Positions 12,801 to 23,522 of a DNA stretch of 64,000 bases are shown here, piece after piece. Position numbers and translations under genes: made by a program. The stretch is from Choanephora cucurbitarum. Its lineage: Eukaryota > Mucoromycota > Mucoromycetes > Mucorales > Choanephoraceae. The notes below the pieces were generated by a model. It worked only from the letters and a program-made list of their open reading frames with translations, was not told the origin of the DNA and made no database searches. Positions within the stretch are counted from its first letter, which is position 1. The number at the start of each line of letters is the position of its first letter. The DNA lies in contig JAIWNI010000056.1 of the NCBI GenBank assembly GCA_025331435.1, positions 62,001 to 126,000 on the forward strand, written 5' to 3'.

Positions 12801-13449
12801 AATAGTTTGTTTTCTAGAAAGTCAACAAGAAAAGTATGTTATGTTTCGGTCACCAGACTATCACTACCGGCAACCCATTTTTCCTAGTTTCAGATTGACC
12901 TGCTTCTAGCCCTTGCTGTTCCACCACTGTCTCTTTTTCTTTTATTCTGCACAACAGAAACTAGACATACATAAGATTTAGAGTCAAACCTTCTTATATA
13001 CGAATTTGATCTATGCTTTTTTTTTTAGAAGCCAGTCTTAAACAAAAAGGAAAGCTGAACACATGAAAAGCTGAGAATATAAAAAAAAAGTTTTTTTTTT
13101 GTTTACATTCACAATGAACTTAAGAGAAAAGGCTTCTATCTCTCTCTTGACTCTATTATCAAGATGCGCTTTAGATTTGAATTCACTTATTAAAGCACAG
13201 ATCAATTACGAAAGAGAGAGCTTCTGCTCATAATTCAATATGTGTTCGGTCAAAAATTTAACCGCAAGCAGTGGTGTACAAGAAATGGCACGTATATTTT
13301 GTTTATGAAGGTCAATATAAGCAATTTTAATTTTACTAAAGTTCTTGGTTACACACACCGAATTGCTCTTTTTTTCTATTTTTGAGATCTAGCTTTCTTT
13401 CTTTTCTTTTCTCTCTATTTCATTCATAAAATCTCCCCTTCCTCAAAAC
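12801..13449. other. Spacer between the coiled-coil and kelch genes
   Basis: AT-rich sequence with poly-A and poly-T runs and a CT-rich leader at about 13390-13440 before the kelch start. No coding sequence or structured RNA was seen. Confidence 0.6.
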
Positions 13450-15168
13450 ATGTCATTTTATTCATCTATTCGAAATGAGGATGGCATAGAATCAAAGAAG
13501 AACAAAAGTATCATTTCTCGAATGAAACGATCCCTTTCCAACAGTGGCAATCGGCCTGTTCCATTAAAGTAAGTGGTAGAAGAAAAGAGAAAAAGAGATA
13601 TGAAATCTAAATAAGCTATTAGGTTACATTCATCCAATACAATACCTATCGATGAATTAAGCCCACTTTCATTTTCTGCTTCTTCACCAGCCTCGAGTCT
13701 GATTGAACGTACCTTTAGTCCCATCATGTCTAGTACACCCACGCCAACAAGAACAGCATCTTTTCCTTACGTACCATCACCTACAGCTCATATCACTTAT
13801 GAGACATTCAGTGGTTCTTCATCCACGCTATCCGTTCGCTCGCTTGACAAACGAAACTCAATATCTCAGGAATTTACAAGTAATCAAGTAATTCTAATTT
13901 TTCACTTTCTTCATCCCCCTCTCTCTCTCTCCACAATGAAACCTCCTGTTTGAATGAAACTGACCTTTCATCATTAGGTAGACCGGCAACGCCTTATTTA
14001 GCTGTTCCTCGGAAGTCAGAAGCAAGAAGTTTGTTGGACAACAAATCCTTGGATGAAAGAAATACATCGCGTTCATTAGGGCCATTGAATACAGGCTATG
14101 CACCGTCACCTGCCATGTATTGGTCCCGGCCTGATGTGTATGGATGTGCTCGCCCACCTGAATTAAGAGCCCATAGCAGTGTTGAATATGGTGGTAAAAT
14201 GTATGTTTTTGGTGGAACCAATAAAAGTTTATGTTCAGATAAGCTTTATGTTCTGGATTTAGGTAACATACATTAAGAAAAGAACATAAAACACATTTAG
14301 TTAACAAACAACAACAAAAGATACCTTTACTTGGTCCGTACCCCGTATCTTTGGTCTCCTTCCACCTGCTTGTCGTGCTCATTCATTTGTGACTGATGAG
14401 ACAGGTAAAATCTACTTGTTTGGTGGTGCAGACGGACATAACTTCTTTCAACATCTCTATGTCTTTGATACAGCTACCATGTCTTGGTCACGCCCACATA
14501 CCAAGGGAACAAAGCCTGCTGCACGAAGAGCTCATACTTGTATGATGTGGAACAAACAAATGTATATCTTTGGTGGTGGTGATCAAACACGAACATTCGA
14601 TGATCTCTATCGACTTAATCTCGAGCACATGGTATGGTGTCCTGTCGATACTCGGGGGAACCCTCCTGAGCCTAGAGGGTATCATACAGGCAATTTGGTA
14701 GGTGATAAATGGGTGATCTATGGTGGCAGTGACGGCGATACCTATTTTGGAGGCATTCATGTATTGGATCTACCTACCATGACATGGCGAGCTGTTGATT
14801 TGGAGCCTATGCCACGCCTATCACATACTACACTGAATGTCGGTTCATTTCTGTTTATTCTTGCGGGTCATGATGGAACAAACTACTCCAATGAACTCAA
14901 AATGTTGAATTTAGGTAAGTGAAGCCTTATATGTTCTGTATAACATGATCTGACCTATGTTTGCATAGTGGATATGGTATGGGAGACAAGAAAAGTGTAT
15001 GGTCAGGCACCTACACCTAGAGGATATCATACAAGTCTGCTCTATGACAGTAGAATATTCATGTTTGGAGGATCAGATGGCAGTACCCTATTTGATGACG
15101 TTTATGTACTTGATTTGAGTAGTTATGCATATTTACCCCAAATTATTAATTTTACAATGGATGCCTAA
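13450..15168 (+). CDS. Kelch-repeat beta-propeller protein
   Basis: 484 residues. Exons 13450-13568, 13623-13879, 13978-14262, 14321-14914, 14969-15168. The first 170 residues are Ser/Thr/Pro-rich and disordered. Six kelch blades follow, each with an RxHS/T-type first strand and a GG turn: MYVFGG, IYLFGG, MYIFGG, WVIYGG, LFILAGHDG and IFMFGG, with VLDL-type strands closing the blades. The last blade closes with AYLPQI before a TAA at 15166, so a complete six-bladed propeller is predicted. Such proteins are usually scaffolds, for example in cell polarity; no enzyme motif is visible. The next gene starts 34 bp downstream on the same strand. An alternative splice from 15119 to 15236 would replace the last 17 codons and fuse it in frame to that gene. 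Confidence 0.9.
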
Positions 15169-15236
15169 TAATAATAATCAGTTTAATTTTAATTTTTTCT
15201 TTATGTTTCGTTTTGATTCTTTTAAAAAAACTACAG
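15119..15236 (+). other. Potential in-frame fusion intron spanning the kelch stop and VPS9 start
   Basis: GTAGTT at 15119 and CTACAG ending at 15236 bound a 118-nt segment that contains both the kelch TAA and the VPS9 ATG. Splicing it joins the reading frames exactly (A plus AT makes codon AAT), giving one kelch-VPS9 protein. Whether it is used cannot be seen from DNA. Confidence 0.4.
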
Positions 15237-17398
15237 ATGACACAAAAGAGTCATCTAACCCTAATACCAGTTTTCTTAAGCGAATAGCCAGTACAGAAAC
15301 TGTCTTGCGTTCTCGATTTATGGCTTCTATCCCTATGCCAACCACTTCTTGGGGCATGCTGGCCTTTGCTCGTCTTCAAGATGATCAAGGTGAACTGGAT
15401 GATGTGATTGACTTATTGTTAGCAGAGAAAGCAACACTTCTATTACCTGTCTCTATACCTTCTCATCCTTCTGCCATAGTAGACCGTGATTTCTTATTAG
15501 ATCATATCTATCAACCACAAGAACATAATCATGTTATTTCATTGAGTGGTATTCATGGTGTATTTGAAAAGTAAGATAAGGAGACGATAAAAAAATTAAA
15601 GGAGAGAGAGGACTGATGATGATGCATAGAGAACAGTTTGTTGCCTTGGATATTATAGATACCATGGATACCAAAAAGTAAGCTTTGTTTATGCAATTGA
15701 AGAAAAGAAAGAAACTCATTTAAGTGGGGGAAATCTCTTTGTGTGTGTGTGTGTGTGGGCGAGAAAAGACCATGGCTAGATAAATTCAACTTAGATCCAC
15801 ATTCTATCATCACACCACATCATCCCAAATACAACATTTTAGCCAGTCATGTTCAATTGCCCCTAAAGGACGATACGCCCATTTCAGTCATGTTGATCCA
15901 GAAACCAGTCTCAAAAAAGGAAGTCCAGGAATGGCTCAATCAATCAGAGGTTGGACTATCCCCTTATCAAGACCAAGTCAATACATTTATTCAACAGTTT
16001 AAGCGAAACCTACCAAAGACAACGGATCTGGCCAGCACACGGTTCCTTGATTTTATGGATGAGATACACGACAGTATGGATCCAGTTGATTTGGTTCGTC
16101 TGGATGCCATTGAGTCCTACCTCTGTACACAACTCTATCAATATCTTTTCACTCACCCAGATGGCGACGAAGCCATGCAGGATGAAGCATTGGAATCACG
16201 TATTGCTGCTCTTAACTTACTTGATCTCAACCTGACGCATCTCGGACTATCGGTAGAGGCAGAGACAGAGGAGCAGATGAATCAGGTTGTGAAGGATATG
16301 GGTATTCAGTTACAACAACTCAACAGTATCTTGACAGCAGAGGGTAAGCTGGATACACTTGTCCAGACACATCAAGCGGTAGTGGATGCAATTGAGACAG
16401 TAGCTCAAAAGAAACATTCGATCAATCAAGAAGCAGACGTGGTACAGGAGATGAAGCAGGCCATTGAGAGTGTTGAGGAAGAAAAGCTGAGTGATCTTCA
16501 TTCGGGCGCTAATGCAGATGTCTTGTTGCCTATTCTGATCTTTACTGTTGTCAAGTCAAATCCTACCCATTTCTTATCTAACCTCAAATTCATACAGCGC
16601 TATAGACGACCTGATGCCTTAACAGGACAGGCAGGCTATTGTCTAACTAATATGGTAACAGTCATCTATAGCCCTAATCCAATGCTTTTTTACTTACTTT
16701 ATTAGATGGCTGCTGTTTCCTTTTTAGAAACAACCAATTTAGTTGGTCTAGGTTTATCTGCTGATAAAGTCATTAGGTATGAACAAAAAAAAAAGTAAAG
16801 AGGGGGTGGCATTCTTTTTGTTGTAATGGACTTTAATATCATTCTATAGTCATGTCATTGATTTCAATGCAACGAAATCAGATCCTTTAAAGAAGCCAGT
16901 GGTAACCAATCAAAGTAATCCTTCAGGCCTTAAATTAGTGTCTGATGTGATGGATAGTTCCTATCGTGTCTTTGATGGGTTGGGTAAATTCTGGCAAAGA
17001 AATACACATGAATTAGAAAACAAGTCATCTGTCTTGGTGGATCAAGTGAAAGGAAGGGTGCGTAAAGTCAGTGATGCTGCTGCACAACCATTCAAGGGTG
17101 GACTGAACGAACTGAAAGAAATGGCTGAAAAGTCTTCCATTTTGTCCAACCATGATACTTCTTCCCCTTCTTTACCTAGTTTCATGGAAGATCGTAAAAA
17201 AGTAAAAGTAAATATAGACATGAAATCCTACTGTTTGTTTATTCAATTTTTCCTTTCTTATAGTCAAAAGATGCTGCACCCATTGCTAAATTCTTGGAGA
17301 TGAAATCAGTAGATGAATTAAAGATTGGTGAAGTTACTGAATTACTAGCTGATTATAAACGATTGGCAGCTATGGTCAAACAAGCAGGCTTAGTCTAG
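15203..17398 (+). CDS. VPS9-domain guanine nucleotide exchange factor (Rab5/Vps21 type)
   Basis: 619 residues. Exons 15203-15570, 15630-15677 (48-nt micro-exon), 15769-16654, 16706-16776, 16850-17201, 17264-17398. The VPS9 catalytic core is recognisable at about residues 330-440: ADVLLPILIFTVVKSNP, LKFIQRYRRPD, GYCLTNMMAAVSFLE. These contain the Asp and Tyr positions that VPS9 domains use to exchange GDP on Rab5-class GTPases. A helical bundle precedes it; the C-terminal region is helical and charged. The expected role is endosomal fusion and vacuolar sorting. The start follows kelch by 34 bp, leaving little room for a promoter. The intron before 15769 contains a (TG)n tract, and the acceptor there was chosen by phase. 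The stop is 66 bp from the converging chitin deacetylase stop. Confidence 0.9.
15741..15758 (+). repeat. (TG)n microsatellite in a VPS9-gene intron
   Basis: About nine TG units just before the 15769 exon, partly replacing the usual pyrimidine tract. Confidence 0.7.
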
Positions 17399-17464
17399 TA
17401 ATAAACAATTGCTTTATAGTCTAAACAGCTTTATTAATAAAATAAGGTTATGAAAAAGGGAAAT

Positions 17465-18685
17465 CTAAAAGAGCATGGCCATCATGAAACCAGCGATGAC
17501 GGAAAGGCCAGGAACAAGGCTGTTAGCACTGCTGGCAACCTTGTCAGTGAGAGAACTAGAGGCAACAGTGGAGCTGTTGGTACTGTTTAAAGTGTGAGTC
17601 CATTCGTAGTTTTCAAAGTAAGGGTATGAGATGTTTTGACAGGTAGCGACATCGAGTACTTGCTTGTAAGCAGAAGTGATCTTGGGCAAGTAGTTAAGAG
17701 CCAAAGACATGGTCAAGTTGTTGATTTCGTGAGTCAAGACAATGTTACCACTATTAGCAAAAGTACCGTTAGAACCCATTTCGATAAAGTTTTGGTAGTT
17801 TTGTTCAACAGCTTGGTAAGCACTTTGACCGTTGATGCCTTCCCAATCGTCAGTATCCAAGTTCCAGATGACGGCAGTCAAACCCAATTGAGAAGCAATC
17901 CAACGAACACGATCATCAATATCACCATAAGGAGGACGCCAGTATCTGGGAGTCAAGCCAGTCACTAACTTGATGGCCTTTTGAGTATAGTACAATTCAG
18001 CAAGGACTTCTTGGTTGGTCAAGGTAGTCATGTAAGGGTGAGACCAGGTATGAGAAGCAATATGGTGACCATCAACTACACCACGCATTGCACCATAAGG
18101 CCAGTCAAGCACATTAGAACCAATATAGAACATGGAAGCCTTGAGTTTTTGTTGTTGAAGGTAATCGTAGAAAGCGTTGTGAGAACAGTTAGGACCATCA
18201 TCGTAAGTCAAACCCCATGTCTCAGGTTCGTCACACTTGTAGATATCGGCATTGATACCTTCATGTTTAGGGACAGTACAGGTAGAGGCAGACCACCAAC
18301 AGTCGGGATCGGTAGAGGCTTGGTAGCCTGAGGTATCTAAACCACCTGAGGAAGTGAAAGTACGGACAGAGATGTTAGGTGCCTTGGTCCAGTCAATTGA
18401 TTGATAGAGGGCAGTGAACTCGGCTGAGGTGTTCATCCCGTTGGTAGTGGCGGTTTCCCAAATGGCAGGGAAATCGCTATTACTGATGTTGACCAGAGTG
18501 GATTCAGGGGAATAGTAGGTACATTCAGCAGTGACATCCAAGCTAGAAGTTTGAGTAATGGAAGGGATGGAGATGTTCTTGGGGTCTACTTGAGATGTAA
18601 GTGAGTTGTAGTAATTGGAGGCAGTAATATCGGCAGTGGCCAATGTTGCCATTGCAAGTGAGATAGTAAGTGTTTTCAATTGCAT
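17465..18685 (-). CDS. Chitin deacetylase (carbohydrate esterase family 4), probably GPI-anchored
   Basis: Intronless, 406 residues. It removes acetyl groups from chitin to give chitosan, a major wall polymer of Mucorales. A signal peptide spans residues about 1-18 (MQLKTLTISLAMATLATA). The CE4 (NodB) domain carries the catalytic motif TYDDGP (about 160-166, with the metal-binding and base aspartates), the metal-binding HTWSHP (about 211), RYWRPPYGD, and a late LTHE motif. Many N-glycosylation sequons are visible (for example NIS, NGT, NNLT). The C-terminus has a Ser-rich stretch, a small-residue site and the hydrophobic tail VIAGFMMAMLF, as expected for a GPI attachment signal. The length matches known Mucor and Rhizopus chitin deacetylases. 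It is tail-to-tail with the VPS9 gene. Confidence 0.95.
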   Translation of the reverse strand: MQLKTLTISLAMATLATADITASNYYNSLTSQVDPKNISIPSITQTSSLDVTAECTYYSPESTLVNISNSDFPAIWETATTNGMNTSAEFTALYQSIDWTKAPNISVRTFTSSGGLDTSGYQASTDPDCWWSASTCTVPKHEGINADIYKCDEPETWGLTYDDGPNCSHNAFYDYLQQQKLKASMFYIGSNVLDWPYGAMRGVVDGHHIASHTWSHPYMTTLTNQEVLAELYYTQKAIKLVTGLTPRYWRPPYGDIDDRVRWIASQLGLTAVIWNLDTDDWEGINGQSAYQAVEQNYQNFIEMGSNGTFANSGNIVLTHEINNLTMSLALNYLPKITSAYKQVLDVATCQNISYPYFENYEWTHTLNSTNSSTVASSSLTDKVASSANSLVPGLSVIAGFMMAMLF

Positions 18686-18747
18686 TTTGTCTGAATAAGA
18701 AAAGAAAAGATAATGTTTGTAACAAAAAGAAACAAGAAAAGACTATG

Positions 18748-18755
18748 CTTTTATA
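18748..18755 (-). promoter_or_regulatory. Probable TATA box of the chitin deacetylase gene
   Basis: Reads TATAAAAG on the minus strand, 62 bp upstream of the start codon, which suits an inducible, strongly expressed wall enzyme. Confidence 0.5.
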
Positions 18756-20275
18756 CAAATTACAGAAAAACTTGTCAAACAGTCTGCTTCTTGGCAACAT
18801 GATGACTCCGCTACATTAAATGGCCAGAAAAGGAGAAATAAAAATAGATGAGTTTACATTTTGCAGTGAAATCACAATCGTCATCTTCCCGAAATATAAA
18901 AATAAACTATTAATATCTAAGCCCTGATTGAACTCGATTGAGGTTACTGCTTCCCACTAAAAAAAAAGTTACTGATAAAAAAAAAGCCTTTACGGGATTT
19001 CTTTTTTGCGTTTCCATAAAAATGTATTTTTAGTGGTCAAAATAGATTTGTTTAAATTCATTATTGTTCCTGTCTGGTTTCAACATCATTTGTTCAAAAG
19101 GTACTGCAGAGTAAAATAAGTTTTCCATGTCACTGAAATCGAATCCAAACACTCTTTCTAATTGACAAACGAAAGGGCTTGCTAGACAAAATACATTTTC
19201 TGCTTCTTTTTTAACAGCCACTCTAAAAATAAATCGATCAAGCTATGAGAGTCTTTTTTAAAACTGTATTCAAAAAAAAAGGCTTTCCGCCAAGCGAAAG
19301 AGATTACATTAAGTCTTTTTTATTGCCAGATTAGAAGTAAGCCCATAGAATAGTTGCGAGAGGCCTTCATGCTCATTTTTCCTTCTCTTTAGTTAATAAT
19401 TCAGGTACACACACTTCATTTTTATTGTAAACAAAGGGTGTGATACAAGAAGGATCATGCTAAAAATAAAAATTAAAATAACTACTTTTGGTGATTAAAA
19501 CCATTTCTGGTTAAGACTGTTAAACAAAGACGTCTGGAGTTTTAATTTGGAAAAAAGCCGTTTTGACCATAAAGGGGCTTCTTACAGTTTCATAGAAGAA
19601 AACTATGAGCACCTAAGTCATTGTTCTTTTTACTGAAGCAAAAGATATTTAACAGCCAAGGTACTGGAACAAATGATCCAAGTCTATCTTCTTTTTCTGG
19701 TGAAAATGTTATACAAGCACAAATGAGCGTGTGTCTTGTATAAAACCACATTTATTAAACTTTTAGTGCGTATCTATTATTATTCAGTTGAAAGCTATCA
19801 GCAGCCATCTTGATTAAGTGAATATGTTGCAAAGAGAATAGTGAATATAGATAAACTAGAAGAGAAAAAAACAGCGCAAATACTCTATTCATACAGCAAA
19901 AACTTTAGGCATAATTAACCATTGCAGCACGTAGACGCAAAGAACAAAGCATAGTTTACATTCATGTTGATCATTTCCTTACTTTATTTATTTTCTGTCT
20001 AGATGATAGGATAGCGGTCTATCAATGTAACTCAAGTGAGCTTTAAACATCTACATTGACGCACAATGTTTCTCATTGGCTGTGGAACTACTCACATTCA
20101 TGCTAAATGAGAGATTACCGTCTCTTTTTGTTAAATTACCATGAATCTGTTGCTCAATCTTAGTAAATTAAAGCATTATTCACCGTCAAAAAATAACGGA
20201 TCATATAATTCATTTTATTCCATTTAGATAGGAAGATCAGCGACTGTAGGGCTGGTTACAAATACACATGCATGT
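18756..20275. other. Long spacer upstream of chitin deacetylase
   Basis: About 1.5 kb of AT-rich DNA with poly-A/T runs. One 63-codon minus-strand open stretch (19030-19221) has no recognisable motif and is not called. The length leaves room for an extended regulatory region for the deacetylase; no defined element was found. Confidence 0.55.
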
Positions 20276-20725
20276 TTATCTCTTTGGAGGGGGAAGATGA
20301 GCCGTGTTACTAAGGTGTTCCTTAAAGGCATTAGCTAAGCCATAGATCTGATTCATAACGACATTGGAAGCCTCTTTATCATAGTATTCACCACGATAAA
20401 CATATTGCTTGTATGGCATCCGAGTGGTCTGATAAGATTCATGCGCTTGTTTCATATGGTCCTCTAATTCATATATGGCACCAGTACAATACTCACATGA
20501 AGGACATCCCAACTGTATATCGTCAAATGGTTGATTTGGGTCTGAAATATAGTTGTAGTTCATATCGCTTTGACGTCGCTGACCTTGAGAACGACTTGGA
20601 TAGTCGATTTGGTGCACTGTGCTAAGGTGTCTCAAGAGTTGACCTGCTGTATGGAAATAGTTGTGGCCATCACAGACATAGCAAGAGTATCGGAGAAGGG
20701 CAATGCTTTTCTTTTGTCTAGACAT
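20276..20725 (-). CDS. Small protein with two C2H2-like zinc fingers
   Basis: Intronless, 149 residues. Two putative zinc fingers: CYVC followed by an HLSTVH pair (C-x2-C-x14-H-x4-H, residues about 15-40) and CPSC followed by HMKQAH (C-x2-C-x12-H-x4-H, about 74-95). Between them is a Gln/Asn/Arg-rich linker with the basic segment QGQRRQ. The C-terminal third is helical and ends in PPPKR. The finger spacing and arrangement match the separate protein at 34115-34624, so the two probably belong to one family. Nucleic-acid or protein binding is inferred only from the fingers; no named family is recognised. Confidence 0.82.
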   Translation of the reverse strand: MSRQKKSIALLRYSCYVCDGHNYFHTAGQLLRHLSTVHQIDYPSRSQGQRRQSDMNYNYISDPNQPFDDIQLGCPSCEYCTGAIYELEDHMKQAHESYQTTRMPYKQYVYRGEYYDKEASNVVMNQIYGLANAFKEHLSNTAHLPPPKR

Positions 20726-21005
20726 TAGATGTTAGTTAACTGTAAGAAAAAAGAAGGGAAGTTTTCCTTCTCTCTTAAATACCATCATGGGCCTATTGTT
20801 GTCTTTCGACTGATTCATATGACAATTGTGTGTATAGTACAAAGAGACATAAAATGTTCTTTTGCAACTTCAATTATGTGGTCAAATGTATTTTTTTTTG
20901 GGGAGAAGATAAAGAAGTTTGATTGTCTCTTTTTCTTTAACCCAGAAAACCCCGAAAATGTTGTTAGGTTTATTATATGATACGAATTATATGTACAGAT
21001 GTTTA

Positions 21006-22683
21006 TTAGTTTTGAGTAGCCAACAACTCTTGCATACGCTGTTGCGTCTTTGAAGTCAAGTAATGAAATACAGCTTCTTTAACCCAAGGTTGTTTGTAGA
21101 AATCTGATTGACGAATATCTTCCATATTCACCTTAGTCTCACCCAAAATAATCTTTTCAAAAATGAAGTCAATAATACATCATTTGCATATAGATCTCTT
21201 TCTTTTACCTCTAAATCTCTTGCTTGACTTGTGATCCATTTGTTAATGAACTCAATAGGACTCACACAAAATTGAGTCAAGAAGTCACGCTTGATTTTGC
21301 TGTTATTGATGCTCTGAACACATTGAACAATCTTATCATCCAAAGCCATTACATCTTTCTGTAACTGAGTAGCAGCCACTGCATTCATCATTCTTTGACG
21401 TGCCACATTATCCAATTCAACATCAATATCATAGGCTGTGTTGGATCGATGAAACTGTTTATCAACACGTATAGTGTAGTCTATCACAATAGGGTCTGGT
21501 GCAGATAACTGGTGTTGAATAAGCTGAGGTAGTTGAGTAAAGTCGATTTGAGAACCCTCTGTCTTGAACAGCTCTGCTAATCGTTGATCCAGATGAATAA
21601 TACGTTTGTCTTGATGATCATGTAATTTATGTAGCTATCGTACATATGAGCTCATCATGCATCCCGTCCTTGTCTTGACTCTACCTTGATATATTTCCAT
21701 AATTCATCTATCACACTGGAGGGTGTAGCCAGCTTAAGTCCAATGATTTCAGATAGACCTTGACTCACTTTGTATTTCTGTGGGGTGAAATCAGGCACCA
21801 AAATGATACGCACATTGACGTTACTATCTCCCTTACGCTTGATCTCAATACCATCCGTGTCTACACTAGACGCTTGTTTACGCCACTTTTTTTTCGAATG
21901 TCAATACAAGAGAAGGGTGTTATTTTGCCATTTAACTTTTCTTCTTTTTTACCTCAATTAGATTGCCTTCAGGATACTGATCTTGGTCTCTATCTAATTC
22001 GACTATGATCGATTTGAAAAAGGATGTAAATTTCTGAATAGGCTGTGCTTTTTTGGTGGGTATTAAAGGCTAAAGAGGACACCATTATTGTTAGGTTTTG
22101 TTTGAAGATCATGAGTCTTAAATAGCTTACATCAAGTAATCTTCCTTCAACACGAAGTGTCCAAGAAGGATCATTGTCATCATTTAGTTCAAAGTTGGTG
22201 CCATCGTCTGTCTGATTAGGTTGATCTGCTGCTGAATTGGATATAAAGATACGCATCGTACGTCGAACCTAGACGAAACAATTAAAAAAAAAAGAAGTAG
22301 CTTTCTTATCGATTTGACTTACATGAGGAGGCTTGCCAAATGCTTCTTGAATATCAAGACGTTTTCGCATAATGGCAACATCCAGATTCTTTTCAAATTC
22401 ACATAGTTCTGTATAAAGCTTTGATTCTGGAATAGGTGTCTCTACCTATTTTTCAAACAAGATATGTCAATACACATTCAGGCTTGTAGGTATTCACTGA
22501 TTGAACCTTAGGAGGCATATTACGATCAATAGGTCTCTTTTTTCTAATCGTTATTGAATGAGCTTATCTTTTTCAAGCAAGAGGAGGGAAGATAATAGCT
22601 TACTTGATGTGATTGTTGATGTTGTCATGTTCAGAGCTTCGCTTCTTTATTTTAACAGTAGGTGTAATAAGGCCGTCTTGCAT
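21006..22683 (-). CDS. SWI/SNF chromatin-remodelling complex subunit with SWIB domain (SMARCD/Snf12-like)
   Basis: 425 residues. Exons in coding order: 22604-22683, 22498-22543, 22323-22445, 22131-22268, 21953-22069, 21685-21885, 21209-21634, 21006-21152. Family landmarks: [44 protein letters not shown] with YPEGNLIEW, then the SWIB core LWKYIKLHKL and [12 protein letters not shown] at about residues 225-270. The C-terminal part carries [16 protein letters not shown], typical of the BAF60/Swp73 family. It is a structural subunit of nucleosome-remodelling complexes and acts in the nucleus. The donor after PPKVQS (GTGAAT) is the least certain splice site; the alternatives give the same frame. 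It is divergent from ValRS across an 839-bp spacer. Confidence 0.92.
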
Positions 22684-23522
22684 TTGAATAAGTAGGATTT
22701 TAATGAAGAGGAACTTCTCGAAAAAAAAAATCAGCTTGTCAACGCGAATTAAAAAAATCTTGGCCAATCATAATGCTACATTAAGAATGGTTTACACTAA
22801 ATATACTATATAACCCCCTTTTGAAAAGAGTGAGATAGGCTCATCATTCAAATACTAAGAAACATATATATATATATATACATTGGCAAAGGAAAAACAA
22901 GACATAAAAAGCGACTCGGAGAAAGCTGAATTGAATACATATCAAATGAAGCGAAATAGGTGTTTCCATTAGGGCTATTTCTATACATATATATTTCTGT
23001 GAAACCTTATGGTTCTTATTGTATCAATAACACTTTCCGTTTAGTCAAGGCACGTCGCGAAGGCTACAGGCGTGTTACTCGCAGGTTGAAAAAGTTTTTT
23101 TGTCTACACCTGAAAGAGGCAATTAGAAAGACATGTGACATGGATATACATAACAACAAACACAATGGCACGAAGCAAATGAGACTCGGAAAACAGATGA
23201 ATGGCTTTCATGGTCAGCAACTGATTGATTTATGCAAGACATAAGCTACTATAATAATAGCCTATTTCATCTTATGAAAACCACATAATAAATACACATT
23301 CTTTCTTTTATGACTCAACCACCATATACTCAATTGTTTACTTTCTCATATAAACAAACCAGCTGCGGTTACTGACGAAAATTGATTCATGCTTTACTCT
23401 AACCAATAAAGCCCTTTAAAAAGCCTCGAATTTGACGTGACTAACTTTTGAAAGTCAGTTCAAAAAGTTTTAAGCTTTGATTTTTGCAACTTTTTTTTTT
23501 CGTAAGAAGCTTTCAAAAAACA
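22684..23522. other. Divergent spacer between the SWIB gene and ValRS
   Basis: AT-rich, with a short (TA)n tract near 22865-22880. A 94-codon plus-strand open stretch (22960-23244) is basic and unrecognised, and is not called. The region should hold both promoters; ValRS has a T-run and a short leader at about 23488-23522. Confidence 0.5.

Noticed and set aside
19030..19221. 63-codon minus-strand open frame upstream of chitin deacetylase
   Set aside because: Short, isolated, no motif and no splice-linked neighbours; chance cannot be excluded.
22960..23244. 94-codon plus-strand open frame before ValRS
   Set aside because: Basic, motif-free sequence in AT-rich promoter DNA with a weak start context.
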